A stretch of DNA of 64,000 nt from Fulvimarina uroteuthidis (GCF_034321785.1 NZ_JAXLPB010000002.1:186001-250000); one strand, 5' to 3'. Counted from the stretch's first letter, positions 34,914 to 44,163 are shown. Notes: generated by a model from the sequence alone, not told the origin. Made by a program: numbers and translations.

Positions 34914-36167
34914 TTACGATCGCTGCAGGACGTCCTGCCATTCCGGGTGTCGTTCGATCTGTGCTTTCGCGAAGGGGCACAGCGGGATGATCGTAACTGC
35001 GTCACGGCGGGCATCTTCGACTGCCTGACGCACCAGCCGCTCGCCGACCTTGCGCCCGCGCAGGGCCGCCGGGACATCCGTGTGGTCGATGATGATCAGC
35101 CGTTCGCCCGCACGGCTATAGGTCATCTCGGCTTCGACTCCGTCGACGACCAGCCGGTACCGCCCTTTAGGGGTGCCGTCCTGCCGCTCGACGCCTTCAC
35201 CGGTTGCCGATATCGCGGCCTTCTGCCGCTCGGCGTCCGGCGGCCGCACCTGACCGGGCCTGCCTCGCGAGCATTCCAGAAGGTCGCGATCCCATTTGCC
35301 GAGATCCGCAGCGGCCTCATAGGTCGAGACGAGGAAGGCCATCAGCGCCGCGTCGGGATCGGCGGACGACTGCACCGCATCGTAGGGCAGGACAAACTCG
35401 GATAGGCCGTCATGCCAGAACGCGGCCTCGGGCCGGATCTGTGCTGCACGGTAGGCGTTCGGCGCCGGATAGGCGTAGGCGTAGAAGGCGGGATAGTCGA
35501 TGCCGCCACCGCCCGGCCAGAAACCAGCTGAGGAGACTTCGCGATCGTACGCTTCCTGCGCCACGTCATCCGGCAAGGCCGGGATGCCGGCGGGGTGGAG
35601 CGGCGCGCGCCGTCCAGAAAAACGAGTGACCGCGAGATCGAGCGCGCCCCAGAACAGGTGGACCGGACTGGACTTGCCGAGAAAGGACGTACGGAACGTC
35701 TGGAAGATACGGTCGATCGACTTCAACGCCTCATGATAGCGCTGAACGGCGTCGCGGTCGTACGGGCGCTCACGATGATCCTCCCGGAACGGCACGGGGT
35801 TCGGCAACTCGTTCGGCGATCCGTCGAAGGCCGCAGTGCCGCCGATCTTCGAAATCAGTTGGACGAACTGCGCGTGGAATGCCGCAACGGTGGTCTGGCC
35901 GAGCGCGAACGACGCCTCTCGACCATCGCCGCTCCGGCCGACGACCCTATGCTCTCGCAGATCGAAAAGGATCTCGATGCCGGGTCCGTCCGGGATCGGC
36001 GACGACGCCAGGCCGTTTGGAGTCACATAGAAGGTCGCGGTCCAGGAGTGGTTCAACCACGGGCTATGAGCCAGCCGGTACTTGCCGGCGACCTGAAGGT
36101 AGAGATGCAGGGCGGAACAGGTCTCGCGCCAGCTGAGATAGTCGATTCGGGGCCAGTGGTTGCTCAT
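34914..36167 (-). CDS. DUF5996 protein fused to a small GNAT acetyltransferase domain
   Basis: 417 residues. Residues 1-315 match the DUF5996 pattern (WPRIDYLSWRETCSALHLYL, PWLNHSWTATFYVTPNGL, YPAFYAYAYPAP, FVLPYDAV), of unknown function. Residues about 330-417 form a compact COG2388-type acetyltransferase (YRLVVDGVEAEMTYSRAGE, IIDHTDVPAALRGRKVGERL with the acetyl-CoA loop, FAKAQIERHPEW). The two are usually separate proteins. GGGAG stands before ATG 36167, and in-frame readings further upstream look like noise. Confidence 0.75.
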   Translation of the reverse strand: MSNHWPRIDYLSWRETCSALHLYLQVAGKYRLAHSPWLNHSWTATFYVTPNGLASSPIPDGPGIEILFDLREHRVVGRSGDGREASFALGQTTVAAFHAQFVQLISKIGGTAAFDGSPNELPNPVPFREDHRERPYDRDAVQRYHEALKSIDRIFQTFRTSFLGKSSPVHLFWGALDLAVTRFSGRRAPLHPAGIPALPDDVAQEAYDREVSSAGFWPGGGGIDYPAFYAYAYPAPNAYRAAQIRPEAAFWHDGLSEFVLPYDAVQSSADPDAALMAFLVSTYEAAADLGKWDRDLLECSRGRPGQVRPPDAERQKAAISATGEGVERQDGTPKGRYRLVVDGVEAEMTYSRAGERLIIIDHTDVPAALRGRKVGERLVRQAVEDARRDAVTIIPLCPFAKAQIERHPEWQDVLQRS

Positions 36168-36252
36168 GGCGATCTCCCTTCGTCCGGTAGGCGATCTCGT
36201 CGATTTCATTCGCGAACGCGCGCCTCGAAACGGGCGAGCGCCTCTGCACCGC

Positions 36253-37188
36253 TCAATCGGGAAGCGGAATAAACTCGTCCCGATCGTCGACCGGGAGATC
36301 GAAGCGACCCTCGCCCCATTTCCCGGCGCGCCATTCGGCCTTAGCCTCCTCGATCCGCTCCTTGGAGGAGGCAACGAAGTTCCACCAGATATAGCGCGGC
36401 CCACTGAGCGTCGCACCGCCGAGGATCATCAGCCGCGCGCCCTGTGCGCCGGCGGCGACCGTGATCCTGTCTCCCTGGCGGAATACCATCATCTGTCCGC
36501 TCTCGTATTCCTTGCCGGCGACCGAGATCGAACCTTCGACGATGTAGATGCCGCGATCCTCGTGCTCGTCCGGCATTGGCAGCCGGCTGCCCGGATCGAG
36601 CTTCACATCGGCGTAGAAGGTTTCGGTGAACATCTTCGCGGGTGCGTTCTGGCCGTAGGCGTTGCCGAGGATAAGCCGAACCCGGACACCGGCATCCTCG
36701 ATCACCGGCAGCGTTTGCTTGCCGTGGTGCTCGAAGGTCGGCGCCACATCCTCGTGACTGTCGGGCAGCGCCAGCCAGGTCTGGATGCCGAACAGGCTGT
36801 TCGGACCGCTGCGGCTGGCCTGGGAGGTGCGTTCCGAATGCGAGACGCCGCGCCCAGCTACCATCCAGTTCAGCGCACCCGGACGGATGACTTGGTCGGC
36901 GCCGGTGCTGTCGCGGTGATGGAAATCACCGCGGTAGAGATAGGTGACGGTGCCGAGGCCGATATGCGGGTGCGGCCGCACATCGACGCCCTGACTGGTC
37001 AGGAACTCGGCCGGGCCCGCCTGGTCGAAGAAGATGAACGGCCCGACCATCTGACGCTTCGGCGCCGGCAGCGCGCGCCGAACCTCGAAGCCGCCGAGAT
37101 CGCGGGCACGTGGAACGATGAGGGTCTCGATCGAGTGGGCACCCACCTCCTCGGGGCATCCCGGTTCCATCGCTGGGTTCCAGCTCAT
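36253..37188 (-). CDS. Pirin family protein
   Basis: This 311-residue bicupin has the pirin metal site in the N-terminal cupin: RPHPHIGLGTVTYLYRG (His, His), then HSERTS, near residues 75-125. The C-terminal cupin (GIYIVEGSISVAGKEY) is present. Pirins are iron-binding proteins, and some have quercetinase activity. The gene is expressed in the same direction as the LysR gene, whose start lies about 1.1 kb upstream on that strand. Confidence 0.92.
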   Translation of the reverse strand: MSWNPAMEPGCPEEVGAHSIETLIVPRARDLGGFEVRRALPAPKRQMVGPFIFFDQAGPAEFLTSQGVDVRPHPHIGLGTVTYLYRGDFHHRDSTGADQVIRPGALNWMVAGRGVSHSERTSQASRSGPNSLFGIQTWLALPDSHEDVAPTFEHHGKQTLPVIEDAGVRVRLILGNAYGQNAPAKMFTETFYADVKLDPGSRLPMPDEHEDRGIYIVEGSISVAGKEYESGQMMVFRQGDRITVAAGAQGARLMILGGATLSGPRYIWWNFVASSKERIEEAKAEWRAGKWGEGRFDLPVDDRDEFIPLPD

Positions 37189-37362
37189 GCGCGTCTCCTC
37201 ACCCTGACCGGCAACTTCGTTCTGGCGATGCGGGAGAACTGAGCCCCCCCCACGTCACTTGCCGATTTAACGAGCATGCCTGTCGGCAACTAGCGATGAA
37301 CTGCGTTGAGCTGTGTCGCGAAAAAGGGAACGCTGCAGAGACGACGTGTGGCCGCTTTCGAG

Positions 37363-38256
37363 CTAGAGAGCCGTGCCCGCGAAGCGCGGATCCTTTTCGA
37401 AAAGCTCGATCAGCAAGTCGGCGAGGACGCGGACCTTACACGCCGGGTACTGGCCCGGCGGGCGGATGACATAGGCGCCGGCGGGCGGCGGTGGGTAATC
37501 CGTCATGATCGGAAAGAGCGTGCCGGTGGCCAAATGGTCATGGATGATGCAGTCGGGAAGCCATGCTATGCCTAGCCCCGCGGCGGCGGCGGCGGCAAGC
37601 GCATTGGCATTGTCGGCCTTGAAACGACCCTGCGGGTTAACCGTGACGATCTGGTTGCCGTCCATGAACTGCCAGCTCTCGGTGCCCTGCATGACAGCTT
37701 GGTGGGATGCGACCTCGCCCGGCGCCTGAGGCGCGCCGTATTTCTCGATATATTCCGGGCTTGCGACGAGCTTGCCGTAGATCGGCCCAATGCGTTTGGC
37801 GATCAGGTTGGAATCCTGGAGGTAGCCGACGCGGATCGCGCAGTCGAAACCCTCCGCGATGAGATCGACGAAGCGGTCGCTGTAGGCGGTGTGCATATGG
37901 AGCTGCGGATGACGCCGCGCCATTTCCGCAAGCATCGGCGCAAAGTGGGTCGGGCCGAAAGACAGGGGCATCGCGATGCGCAGGCGGCCGCGAAGGTCTC
38001 CGGCCGGAAGGACCGCCTCTCTTGCCCCGTCCATTTCGTCGCGGACGCGGGCCGCGTAGTCGCGGAACGTGACGCCCGCCTCCGTCAGCGCGGCGCCGCG
38101 AGTCGTTCGTGCCAGGAGCTGAACGCCGAGTTCCGCCTCGAGCCGGGCGAGGCGCCGGCTGACGATCGATTTCGAAAGACCGAGCCGGCGTGCAGCGGGC
38201 GAAACGCCCCCCGCATCGGCAACTTCGACGAAGGTCGACAAATCTTCGATATTCAT
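37363..38256 (-). CDS. LysR-family transcriptional regulator
   Basis: This 297-residue protein has the N-terminal winged helix MNIEDLSTFVEVADAGGVSP then AARRLGLSKSIVSRRLARLE, and a periplasmic-binding-protein-like effector domain from residue 90. ATG 38256 gives a normal LysR length; the GTG reading at 38280 adds an unneeded basic stretch. It is divergent from the isochorismatase-like gene with 143 bases between, the usual LysR/target layout. Its other neighbour, pirin, lies downstream in the same direction. Confidence 0.92.
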   Translation of the reverse strand: MNIEDLSTFVEVADAGGVSPAARRLGLSKSIVSRRLARLEAELGVQLLARTTRGAALTEAGVTFRDYAARVRDEMDGAREAVLPAGDLRGRLRIAMPLSFGPTHFAPMLAEMARRHPQLHMHTAYSDRFVDLIAEGFDCAIRVGYLQDSNLIAKRIGPIYGKLVASPEYIEKYGAPQAPGEVASHQAVMQGTESWQFMDGNQIVTVNPQGRFKADNANALAAAAAAGLGIAWLPDCIIHDHLATGTLFPIMTDYPPPPAGAYVIRPPGQYPACKVRVLADLLIELFEKDPRFAGTAL

Positions 38257-38399
38257 CCGGCGTTCCCGTTTGCGCGACACGGATTAACACAGAAGGGCGC
38301 TACCGAAGAAAGCAGAAATGGAAATGCTGATGCAGGAGACAAGCAACCGGCTTGTCTCGCAAACGCCACTCTCTTCCCACCGCGGCACAGGATGTGTTC

Positions 38400-39053
38400 A
38401 TGACCTTTCGAAACGGCCTCGATTCGCTTCTTCGTCCCGAGGACTCGGTCATCGTTCTAATCGACCACCAGCCCTACCAGCTGACCAATCTGAACAGCCA
38501 TGATCCGCAAATGGCGGTCAACAACACAGTGGCGTTAGTGAAGACCGCGAAAGCCTTCGGCGTGCCGACCATCCTGACCAGCGTGATCGCCAAGCAGGGC
38601 GGGCTGATCTTCCCAAACGTCACGTACGTGTTCCCCGATCAGGAGGTGCTTGACCGCACGTTCATCAACACGTGGGAGGACCGCTCTGTCGTCGACGCCG
38701 TCATGGCGACCGGCCGCAAGCAGCTGATCATCGCCGGCCTGTTCACCGAGATTTGCGTCGCGATGCCCGCGATCCAGGCGCTCGGCGAAGGCTGGGATGT
38801 GACGGTGATCACCGATGCCTCGGGCGGCACCTCGGTCGAGGCGCACGAGGTCGCCATCCAGCGCATGATCGCAGCTGGCGCGAACATGATGACCTGGATG
38901 GCACTGGCATCCGAGTGGCAGCGCGACTGGGCGCGGACGGAGAGCCTGCCTGGGCTAGTCGAGGTTATCAAGCAGCACGGCGGCGCGAGCGGCATCGCCT
39001 ATCTCTGGGAGCAGCAGCTGCTCAATACGCCGGTCGCAAACTCGGCGCGTTGA
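38400..39053 (+). CDS. Isochorismatase-family hydrolase, YcaC-like
   Basis: This 217-residue cysteine hydrolase has VIVLIDHQPYQL (catalytic Asp), and the Cys in LFTEICVAMPAIQALGEG, with the cis peptide stretch before it. The pattern of RTFINTWED and DASGGTSVEAHEVAIQRM fits YcaC-type enzymes of unknown substrate. The start at 38400 (MTFRNGLDS) has AGGATG ahead. The divergent LysR gene is the probable regulator. Confidence 0.85.
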   Translation: MTFRNGLDSLLRPEDSVIVLIDHQPYQLTNLNSHDPQMAVNNTVALVKTAKAFGVPTILTSVIAKQGGLIFPNVTYVFPDQEVLDRTFINTWEDRSVVDAVMATGRKQLIIAGLFTEICVAMPAIQALGEGWDVTVITDASGGTSVEAHEVAIQRMIAAGANMMTWMALASEWQRDWARTESLPGLVEVIKQHGGASGIAYLWEQQLLNTPVANSAR

Positions 39054-39300
39054 CCTGAAAAGGAGGGGGCAATCGGCCTCGATCGACGCGCCACGACGGC
39101 GGCAGGCTATCGGGCCTTATCGCCTCCCCAAAGGAAAGCGGCCGGCCCGGCACAGGTCCTTTGGCAGGGTCTTCGAGCCGGGCTGGTCTCCTCTCATCCA
39201 GACGGCGAGAAGTTGATTTCGGGCCCGCGGTCAGGTCCGACGCCTCCAGATCGATAGAGAGAACTCTCAAGGACCCGCAAAGGAGACCGGCGTCGACAGC

Positions 39301-39540
39301 TTGGCGGTCATCCTCCCTGATCAGGCGACGGGCAAACTGCCCTCGCCGACCGATCGCATGGCCGATCTTCTCGAGGTGGTCGAGGTTGCCGACCACGTCG
39401 AGCTCGATGTCTTCGGCATCGGCGAGGATCATCGCGCCGACTTTCTGGATTCAGCGCTGGGATCACCCTGGCCTCAGCGGCGGCTCGCAGCAACAGAACC
39501 CAGTTGTCGAGCGCGGTGACGGTACTGAGCGCCAGCGATA
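39301..39540 (+). pseudogene. Luciferase-like flavin monooxygenase, frameshifted and truncated
   Basis: The frame from 39301 reads PSPTDRMADLLEVVEVADHV and ELDVFGIGEDHRADFLDSALG, a typical LLM-class start. Near 39460 the frame slips and continues in another phase as ITLASAAARSNRTQLSSAVT then VLSASD, after which similarity ends. About 240 bases remain of a normal gene of about 1 kb. The flanks (39054-39300 and 39541-39675) hold no other recognisable gene. Confidence 0.7.
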
Positions 39541-39675
39541 TACGGGCTTCCGTCAACGCGCTGGGCGGTAGCGTGGAAGAGCGGTTGTCTCGCGCAGAAG
39601 GACGCTCGAACTGCCCCAGAGTACCCGTTGCGCGACATGACACGGAAGAAGATGATTTCGATGCACAGGAGCTGA

Positions 39676-40692
39676 ATGGTGCGAATGCTGAAAATTGCCA
39701 TTGCAGGCTTCGGAGGCGTCGGTCGCGCCACGGCGAACCTGCTTCTATCTCGGCGCCATCGCTACCGCCGGATCTACGGAACAGATGTGCGCCTGGTCGC
39801 CGTCTGCGGTTCGAACTCCGGCCTCTACGATGCCAATGGCCTAGAGGCCGACCGGCTGAACACGCTTGAACCTGCTCTGACGGGGCTAGACTTTGTGGCT
39901 GCGAGCGGCGCCGACATTCTGATTGAGGCGGGTCCCAGCGACTTTCGGACGGGCGGGCCTGGCCTTGCCTATATCCGCTCGGCCCTGTCCGATGGGCGCG
40001 ACGCGATCGTGATCTCGAAGGGCGCGCTGGTCCACAGCGGCCGCGAACTGCGCAGACTTGCCACCGGCTCGGGGGCGATGCTGAAGATCAGCGGCGCGGC
40101 TGCCGCCGCCCTGCCGACGATCGACCTTCTCGATCAAAGCCTCCTCGGCTGCAATGTGCTGAAGGTAGAAGGCATCCTCAACGCCACCTCAAACTACCTC
40201 CTCGACGCCATGACGATGCGCGGGATCGGGTTCGAGGACGCTCTGCAGGAAGCCCAGGCGGGCGGGTTCGCGGAAGCTGATCCGCGCAACGATACGGAAG
40301 GATGGGACACGGCGGCCAAACTGCTGATCATCGCCAATTTCGTCCTCGGACTGGAGCTCGCGATGGATGATTTGAGCGTGGAGGGCATCCAGTCCGTGAC
40401 CCCAAGAGAGTTGAAGGCATGGGCGGCGGACGGCCTTGCTCCTAAGCTCGTCGGCAGTCTCGTTCTAGAGAAGGGCGCGGTGCGGGCCGGTGTCGGCATC
40501 CGTACCTATCCGCCATCCGACCCGCTCGCGCATGTCGGGGGCAAGAGCAAGGCGATCCGCGTCACGACGGACGCCATGGGCGAGACGGTCTCGATGTCCC
40601 ACGGCACGGAACCGCTTGCGACCGCAGCGGCGGCGCTGAAGGATTTCGAGCACATCGTCAGCACTCGATCAGCGGATCGGCCACTATCGTAG
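39676..40692 (+). CDS. Homoserine dehydrogenase-like protein
   Basis: The 338-residue protein has an NAD-binding GxGxxG (KIAIAGFGGVGRATANLL), the catalytic-domain signature VEGILNATSNYLLDAM and EAQAGGFAEADPRNDTEGWDTAAKLLI, as in homoserine dehydrogenase. It lacks the C-terminal ACT domain of biosynthetic enzymes (about 430 residues), so threonine feedback would be absent. AGGAG stands ahead of ATG 39676. A short amidotransferase stub follows 14 bases later. It may have a role in this module rather than general threonine synthesis. Confidence 0.85.
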   Translation: MVRMLKIAIAGFGGVGRATANLLLSRRHRYRRIYGTDVRLVAVCGSNSGLYDANGLEADRLNTLEPALTGLDFVAASGADILIEAGPSDFRTGGPGLAYIRSALSDGRDAIVISKGALVHSGRELRRLATGSGAMLKISGAAAAALPTIDLLDQSLLGCNVLKVEGILNATSNYLLDAMTMRGIGFEDALQEAQAGGFAEADPRNDTEGWDTAAKLLIIANFVLGLELAMDDLSVEGIQSVTPRELKAWAADGLAPKLVGSLVLEKGAVRAGVGIRTYPPSDPLAHVGGKSKAIRVTTDAMGETVSMSHGTEPLATAAAALKDFEHIVSTRSADRPLS

Positions 40693-40706
40693 GAAGAGCT
40701 AACCTG

Positions 40707-40845
40707 ATGGCCCAGAGCACCGTCCAGGCCATTCGTCATGTCAGCTTTGAGGATCTTGGTGGCTTTGAGGCTCCGCTGCGGGATGCTGGCTACGACGTCG
40801 AGTATGTCGATGCGGCGGAGCGCGATCTGACTCATCTCGACCCAC
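40707..40845 (+). pseudogene. Class I glutamine amidotransferase, N-terminal stub
   Basis: 46 codons from ATG 40707 read AIRHVSFEDLGGFEAPLRDA then GYDVEYVDAAERDL, the opening of a GuaA-like amidotransferase. At about 40846 the sequence switches to the C terminus of an IS3 transposase, so the catalytic Cys-His-Glu are missing. AGGAAG lies in front of the start. Confidence 0.65.
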
Positions 40846-41124
40846 TTGCGTGACGAATTGCTCAATGAGACACTGTTCTCGTCGATGACCGACGCACGGG
40901 CGGCGCTGGCGCTCTGGCGTGCCGACTACAACACGGCGCGCCCACACTCTCAGCTCGGCTGGAGCACTCCGGCCGAGTTCGCCGAGACCTTCAAACCGCG
41001 ACGGGCTCCGGCGCGGCACTCGATGGATGGCTTCGCGCCGAAGCCCGCCGCATACCCCGCCCAACAGGGCAACATAAATGCCGGAAACGAACTCTCAGCT
41101 GGATAAAACTTGGGGGCAACGTCA
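40846..41124 (+). mobile_element. IS3-family element remnant, transposase C terminus and right end
   Basis: The plus strand reads LRDELLNETLFSSMTDARAA, then WRADYNTARPHSQLGWSTPAEF to a stop at 41106, the last 85 residues of an IS3-family OrfB. It is followed by CTTGGGGGCAACG, like an IS3 right inverted repeat. The rest of the element was lost when the neighbouring gene was cut. Confidence 0.8.
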
Positions 41125-41135
41125 GCGTCTCATAC

Positions 41136-41170
41136 GAAGTCCGGTTGATCCCTTCGGGATACCGGACTTC
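41136..41170. repeat. Long near-perfect palindromic hairpin
   Basis: Arms GAAGTCCGGT (41136-41145) and ACCGGACTTC (41161-41170) enclose a second pairing ATCCC/GGGAT and a TTC tip, so almost all 35 bases pair. There is no T tract. It resembles REP/RIME-type intergenic palindromes and has no gene of its own; 41125-41410 otherwise holds no gene. Confidence 0.75.
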
Positions 41171-41256
41171 AATCCGCTCAAACGCCGCGCGGGCTGTGAT
41201 AGGGTTCCTGGTCCGATAGACCGGACCCCGTATCAGCGCCGAAAACTACGAGCGCC

Positions 41257-41283
41257 CCCTGCCCTAGAGATTTTTGAGCATGC
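41257..41283 (+). repeat. 27-bp direct repeat shared with the IS91-like element end, copy 1
   Basis: Matches 54889-54915 at 25 of 27 bases (only the GA/CG pair in the middle differs), with weaker similarity on both sides. Copy 2 sits at the outer end of the IS91-like element, so this is probably the scar of a lost relative. Confidence 0.7.
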
Positions 41284-41410
41284 GCAATTTCGGTTGTTTT
41301 CGGAATTTCAGTTTTCTTCTCTTTCCTGATGACGCTGGCTACAAACTTGCTAGAATACGATCGATTGGCCTGCCCCTACGATGACGGACCAAAAGACAAA
41401 GATTTAGGTT

Positions 41411-42343
41411 TTGAAAGACGACAGACTGCTAGAAATGCGAGTATTTCGCAGCGTTCTCGAGACCGGTGGTTTCACGAATGCCGCCTACGCGCTTGGCGTG
41501 AGCCAGTCGTTCGTCAGTCAGACCGTGCGGACGCTAGAGCGTCGACTGGGGGCAACGCTGCTGCACCGCTCGACCCGAGGACATCGCCTGACGGCGGAGG
41601 GCGAGCGCTTTCTCGAAGCCGCGATCGCTGCGATTTCGGCGGTCGACAAAGCCGACGCCGAGGTCACCTGCGAGGGCATGATGCTTGCAGGGGAACTTCG
41701 CGTCAGTGCACCCCTCGCTTTCGGTCTCGACCAGATCATCCCTCTTATCCCCGAGTTCAGCGCCTCCTACCCAGACCTAAGGCTAAGCCTGACTCTTCAG
41801 GATGAGACGTCCGATCTCATCGGAGACGTCATCGATGTCGCCGTGCGGATGGGGCATCTCGAGGACTCGACGCTCATCAGCAGAACCCTATGCGGTCTGC
41901 AACGTATCGTTATTGCATCCCCGGACTATGTCGAGCGCAACGGGGAGCCGCAGGTTCCAGACGATCTTGGCACTTTCGATTGTCTGCTCTGGCAGGGCAG
42001 ACATGCACATCTCAACCGCTGGCCGTTCGAAGTCGAGGGGAAACGCCAGTTCGTGACCGTCGGCGGGCGGATCAGAAGCTCGAACGGGCTGACCCTCTTC
42101 GAGTTGTGCAAGGATGGCGTGGGTATCATGCGGGCAGCCGAACATCTGGCCCGTCCGGCGATCGCGGAAGGGACGCTGGTCGAACTGCTCGCCGATCATC
42201 GGGCGGACGATGAGACGGCTTTTCATATCGTCTACCTGCCAGAACGTCAGCTTCTACCCAGAATCAGAGTATTTGTCGATTTCATGATAGAAAAGTTTTC
42301 GTCGCCTAGCTGGGATTTCAGCCGGTATTCGCGGCAGAGATAA
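41411..42343 (+). CDS. LysR-family regulator next to the TRAP transporter
   Basis: A protein of about 310 residues with the winged helix RLLEMRVFRSVLETGGFTNA then AYALGVSQSFVSQTVRTLE at the N terminus and a type 2 periplasmic-binding effector domain. The start is probably TTG 41411, giving the typical DRLLEMRVF opening; ATG 41435 would cut the first helix. It lies directly upstream of dctPQM and in the same direction, so it probably controls that operon. Confidence 0.88.
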   Translation: MKDDRLLEMRVFRSVLETGGFTNAAYALGVSQSFVSQTVRTLERRLGATLLHRSTRGHRLTAEGERFLEAAIAAISAVDKADAEVTCEGMMLAGELRVSAPLAFGLDQIIPLIPEFSASYPDLRLSLTLQDETSDLIGDVIDVAVRMGHLEDSTLISRTLCGLQRIVIASPDYVERNGEPQVPDDLGTFDCLLWQGRHAHLNRWPFEVEGKRQFVTVGGRIRSSNGLTLFELCKDGVGIMRAAEHLARPAIAEGTLVELLADHRADDETAFHIVYLPERQLLPRIRVFVDFMIEKFSSPSWDFSRYSRQR

Positions 42344-42570
42344 GTCTTATTTCGATAACTTAGTTGACCCTGATTTCGTCACACGATTATCGTCGCGTTA
42401 CATTCATGCGGAAATTCGCCTTCTGAAGTCGACTGCAGCGCCATCCCGGGGGAAACATGGGGGAACGGCGTCGCTGCTCCGCGATGCCCGAATGTTCGAT
42501 CGTCTTTGCCGGCTGACGTTTGTCAGGCAGACGAAGACGGTCGGTTCTTCGAACCTTATGGGAGGAAAGC

Positions 42571-43575
42571 ATGACGTCCATCTTACGCACTATAATTGGC
42601 ACAGGTCTCGTGGCAGCGCTCGCGACTACAAGCCTGACAGTGTCTACCGTTGCGCAGGAAACCTACGCGCTGAAGCTCGGTCATACCGGTGCGCCGAACC
42701 ATCATTTTCAGGAGATCTCAGAACGTTTCGCCGAACTGGTAAGCGAACGGACCGACGGCGCAGTCAAGATTGAGGTCTTTCCGTCCGACTCGTTGGGCAA
42801 GCAGGTTGAACTCGTCGAGGGTACGTTCCTCGGGACGACGGACATGGTTTTGACTTCCGACGCCGTTCTGTCGAATTTCGCTCCGGAGATCGGGATCGTC
42901 AATTTGCCGTTCATCTTCCGCGACAGCGATCACGTCCGCGCAGTGCTCGACGGTGAGATCGGCGAGCAGCTGTCCGCGAAGGTCGAGGAACAGGGTGCAA
43001 CGGTCCTTGCGTGGTGGGAAAACGGATTTCGTCATATTACGAACTCCAAGAGGCCGATCGAGACGTCCGCCGACGTTGCAGGCTTAAAGCTGCGCGTTCC
43101 GGAAGGTCCAGTCTTCGTGGATACCTTTACGACGCTCGGTGCGAACGCAACGCCGATCGCTTTCACGGAACTCTATTCGGCCCTGCAGCTCGGCGTCGTC
43201 GACGGTCAGGAAAATCCCCCCGCCCATATCCTGACCCAGAAGTTCTACGAGGTGCAGGACTTCGCCTCGAAGACCGCGCACATTTACCTGTCCTCGCCGC
43301 TCCTGGTCAGCAACATCGCTCTGGAGCGTCTTCCAGAGGAGTACAGGACGGTCCTGAAGACCACCGCGAAGGAACTGGCGCCTGTGCATACCGCCATGGT
43401 GCTCGAGGCCGAAGCCAAGCAGTGGGAGGAGATCGCTGCGGCTGGCATGGCGATCAACGAAGTCGACAAGGCGCCTTTCGTTGAGGCGACCCGTCCGGTA
43501 ATCGAGAAGTATCGCGGGCAGTTCGGTCCCGAGATCATTGACGCCATCATTGCGAACGGCGCGAGCACGAACTGA
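42571..43575 (+). CDS. dctP: TRAP transporter solute-binding protein
   Basis: The 334-residue DctP-type periplasmic receptor has a signal peptide over residues 1-28 (MTSILRTIIGTGLVAALATT, cut after STVAQ). It contains LRVPEGPVFVDTFTTLGANA with the conserved Arg that clamps carboxylate ligands, and VVDGQENPPAHI. GGAGGAAAGC precedes ATG 42571. It is the first gene of dctP-dctQ-dctM. Confidence 0.93.
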   Translation: MTSILRTIIGTGLVAALATTSLTVSTVAQETYALKLGHTGAPNHHFQEISERFAELVSERTDGAVKIEVFPSDSLGKQVELVEGTFLGTTDMVLTSDAVLSNFAPEIGIVNLPFIFRDSDHVRAVLDGEIGEQLSAKVEEQGATVLAWWENGFRHITNSKRPIETSADVAGLKLRVPEGPVFVDTFTTLGANATPIAFTELYSALQLGVVDGQENPPAHILTQKFYEVQDFASKTAHIYLSSPLLVSNIALERLPEEYRTVLKTTAKELAPVHTAMVLEAEAKQWEEIAAAGMAINEVDKAPFVEATRPVIEKYRGQFGPEIIDAIIANGASTN

Positions 43576-43586
43576 TCGTCCTCCCG

Positions 43587-43619
43587 GACACCGCAGGCGT
43601 GAGCAACGCCTGCGGTGTC
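43587..43619 (+). terminator. Perfect 14-bp hairpin between dctP and dctQ
   Basis: GACACCGCAGGCGT (43587-43600) pairs fully with ACGCCTGCGGTGTC (43606-43619) over a five-base loop. No T tract follows, so it more likely blocks 3' exonucleases and stabilises dctP mRNA than terminates. Confidence 0.75.
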
Positions 43620-43645
43620 ACTTCAATGGTCTGGAAAGCACCGCA

Positions 43646-44143
43646 ATGACGAAAATTCTTAACGGCGTGGAGCATCTCGCTGGCTGGCTGACGTCGGTCA
43701 TGTTCTTGGCGATGACTGGCCTCGTCTGCGTTCAGGTTTTCTACCGCTATGTCTTGAACGTCCCGCTGACGGGTTCGGAGGAGGCGGCGCGGGCGCTCAT
43801 GGTCTTGCTCGTCATGATCGGCAGCGCGATCGCGGTCAGGAACGGGACGCATATGGCGATCTCGTACTTCGTCGATCTGTCTCCCCGGCCCGTACAGATC
43901 CTATGCTCGACGGTCTATTTCTTCTGCATCTTCGCGGTCGCCTTGCTTCTTAGCATCAAAGGGTTCGAACTGGCGGATCGGACGATGTTTCAGCGCACAC
44001 CGGCCCTGCAGATCCCTAAGGGATACCTCATTGCCGCATTTCCGATCAGTGGAATGCTCATGACGATCTTTGGTCTCGAGCAGCTGGTACGCGCACTTCG
44101 TGGCGGCATCGCAGTCAGCGGTCGCGAACACCCTCTCGATTGA
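43646..44143 (+). CDS. dctQ: TRAP transporter small membrane subunit
   Basis: A DctQ-family protein of 165 residues with four transmembrane helices, carrying VFYRYVLNVPLTGSEEAARALMVLLVMIG (helix 1-2 region, split motif) and RNGTHMAISYFVD. It links the binding protein with DctM. Spacing to dctM is 20 bases. Confidence 0.92.
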   Translation: MTKILNGVEHLAGWLTSVMFLAMTGLVCVQVFYRYVLNVPLTGSEEAARALMVLLVMIGSAIAVRNGTHMAISYFVDLSPRPVQILCSTVYFFCIFAVALLLSIKGFELADRTMFQRTPALQIPKGYLIAAFPISGMLMTIFGLEQLVRALRGGIAVSGREHPLD

Positions 44144-44163
44144 ACCGTAAGGTCTGAACAACC

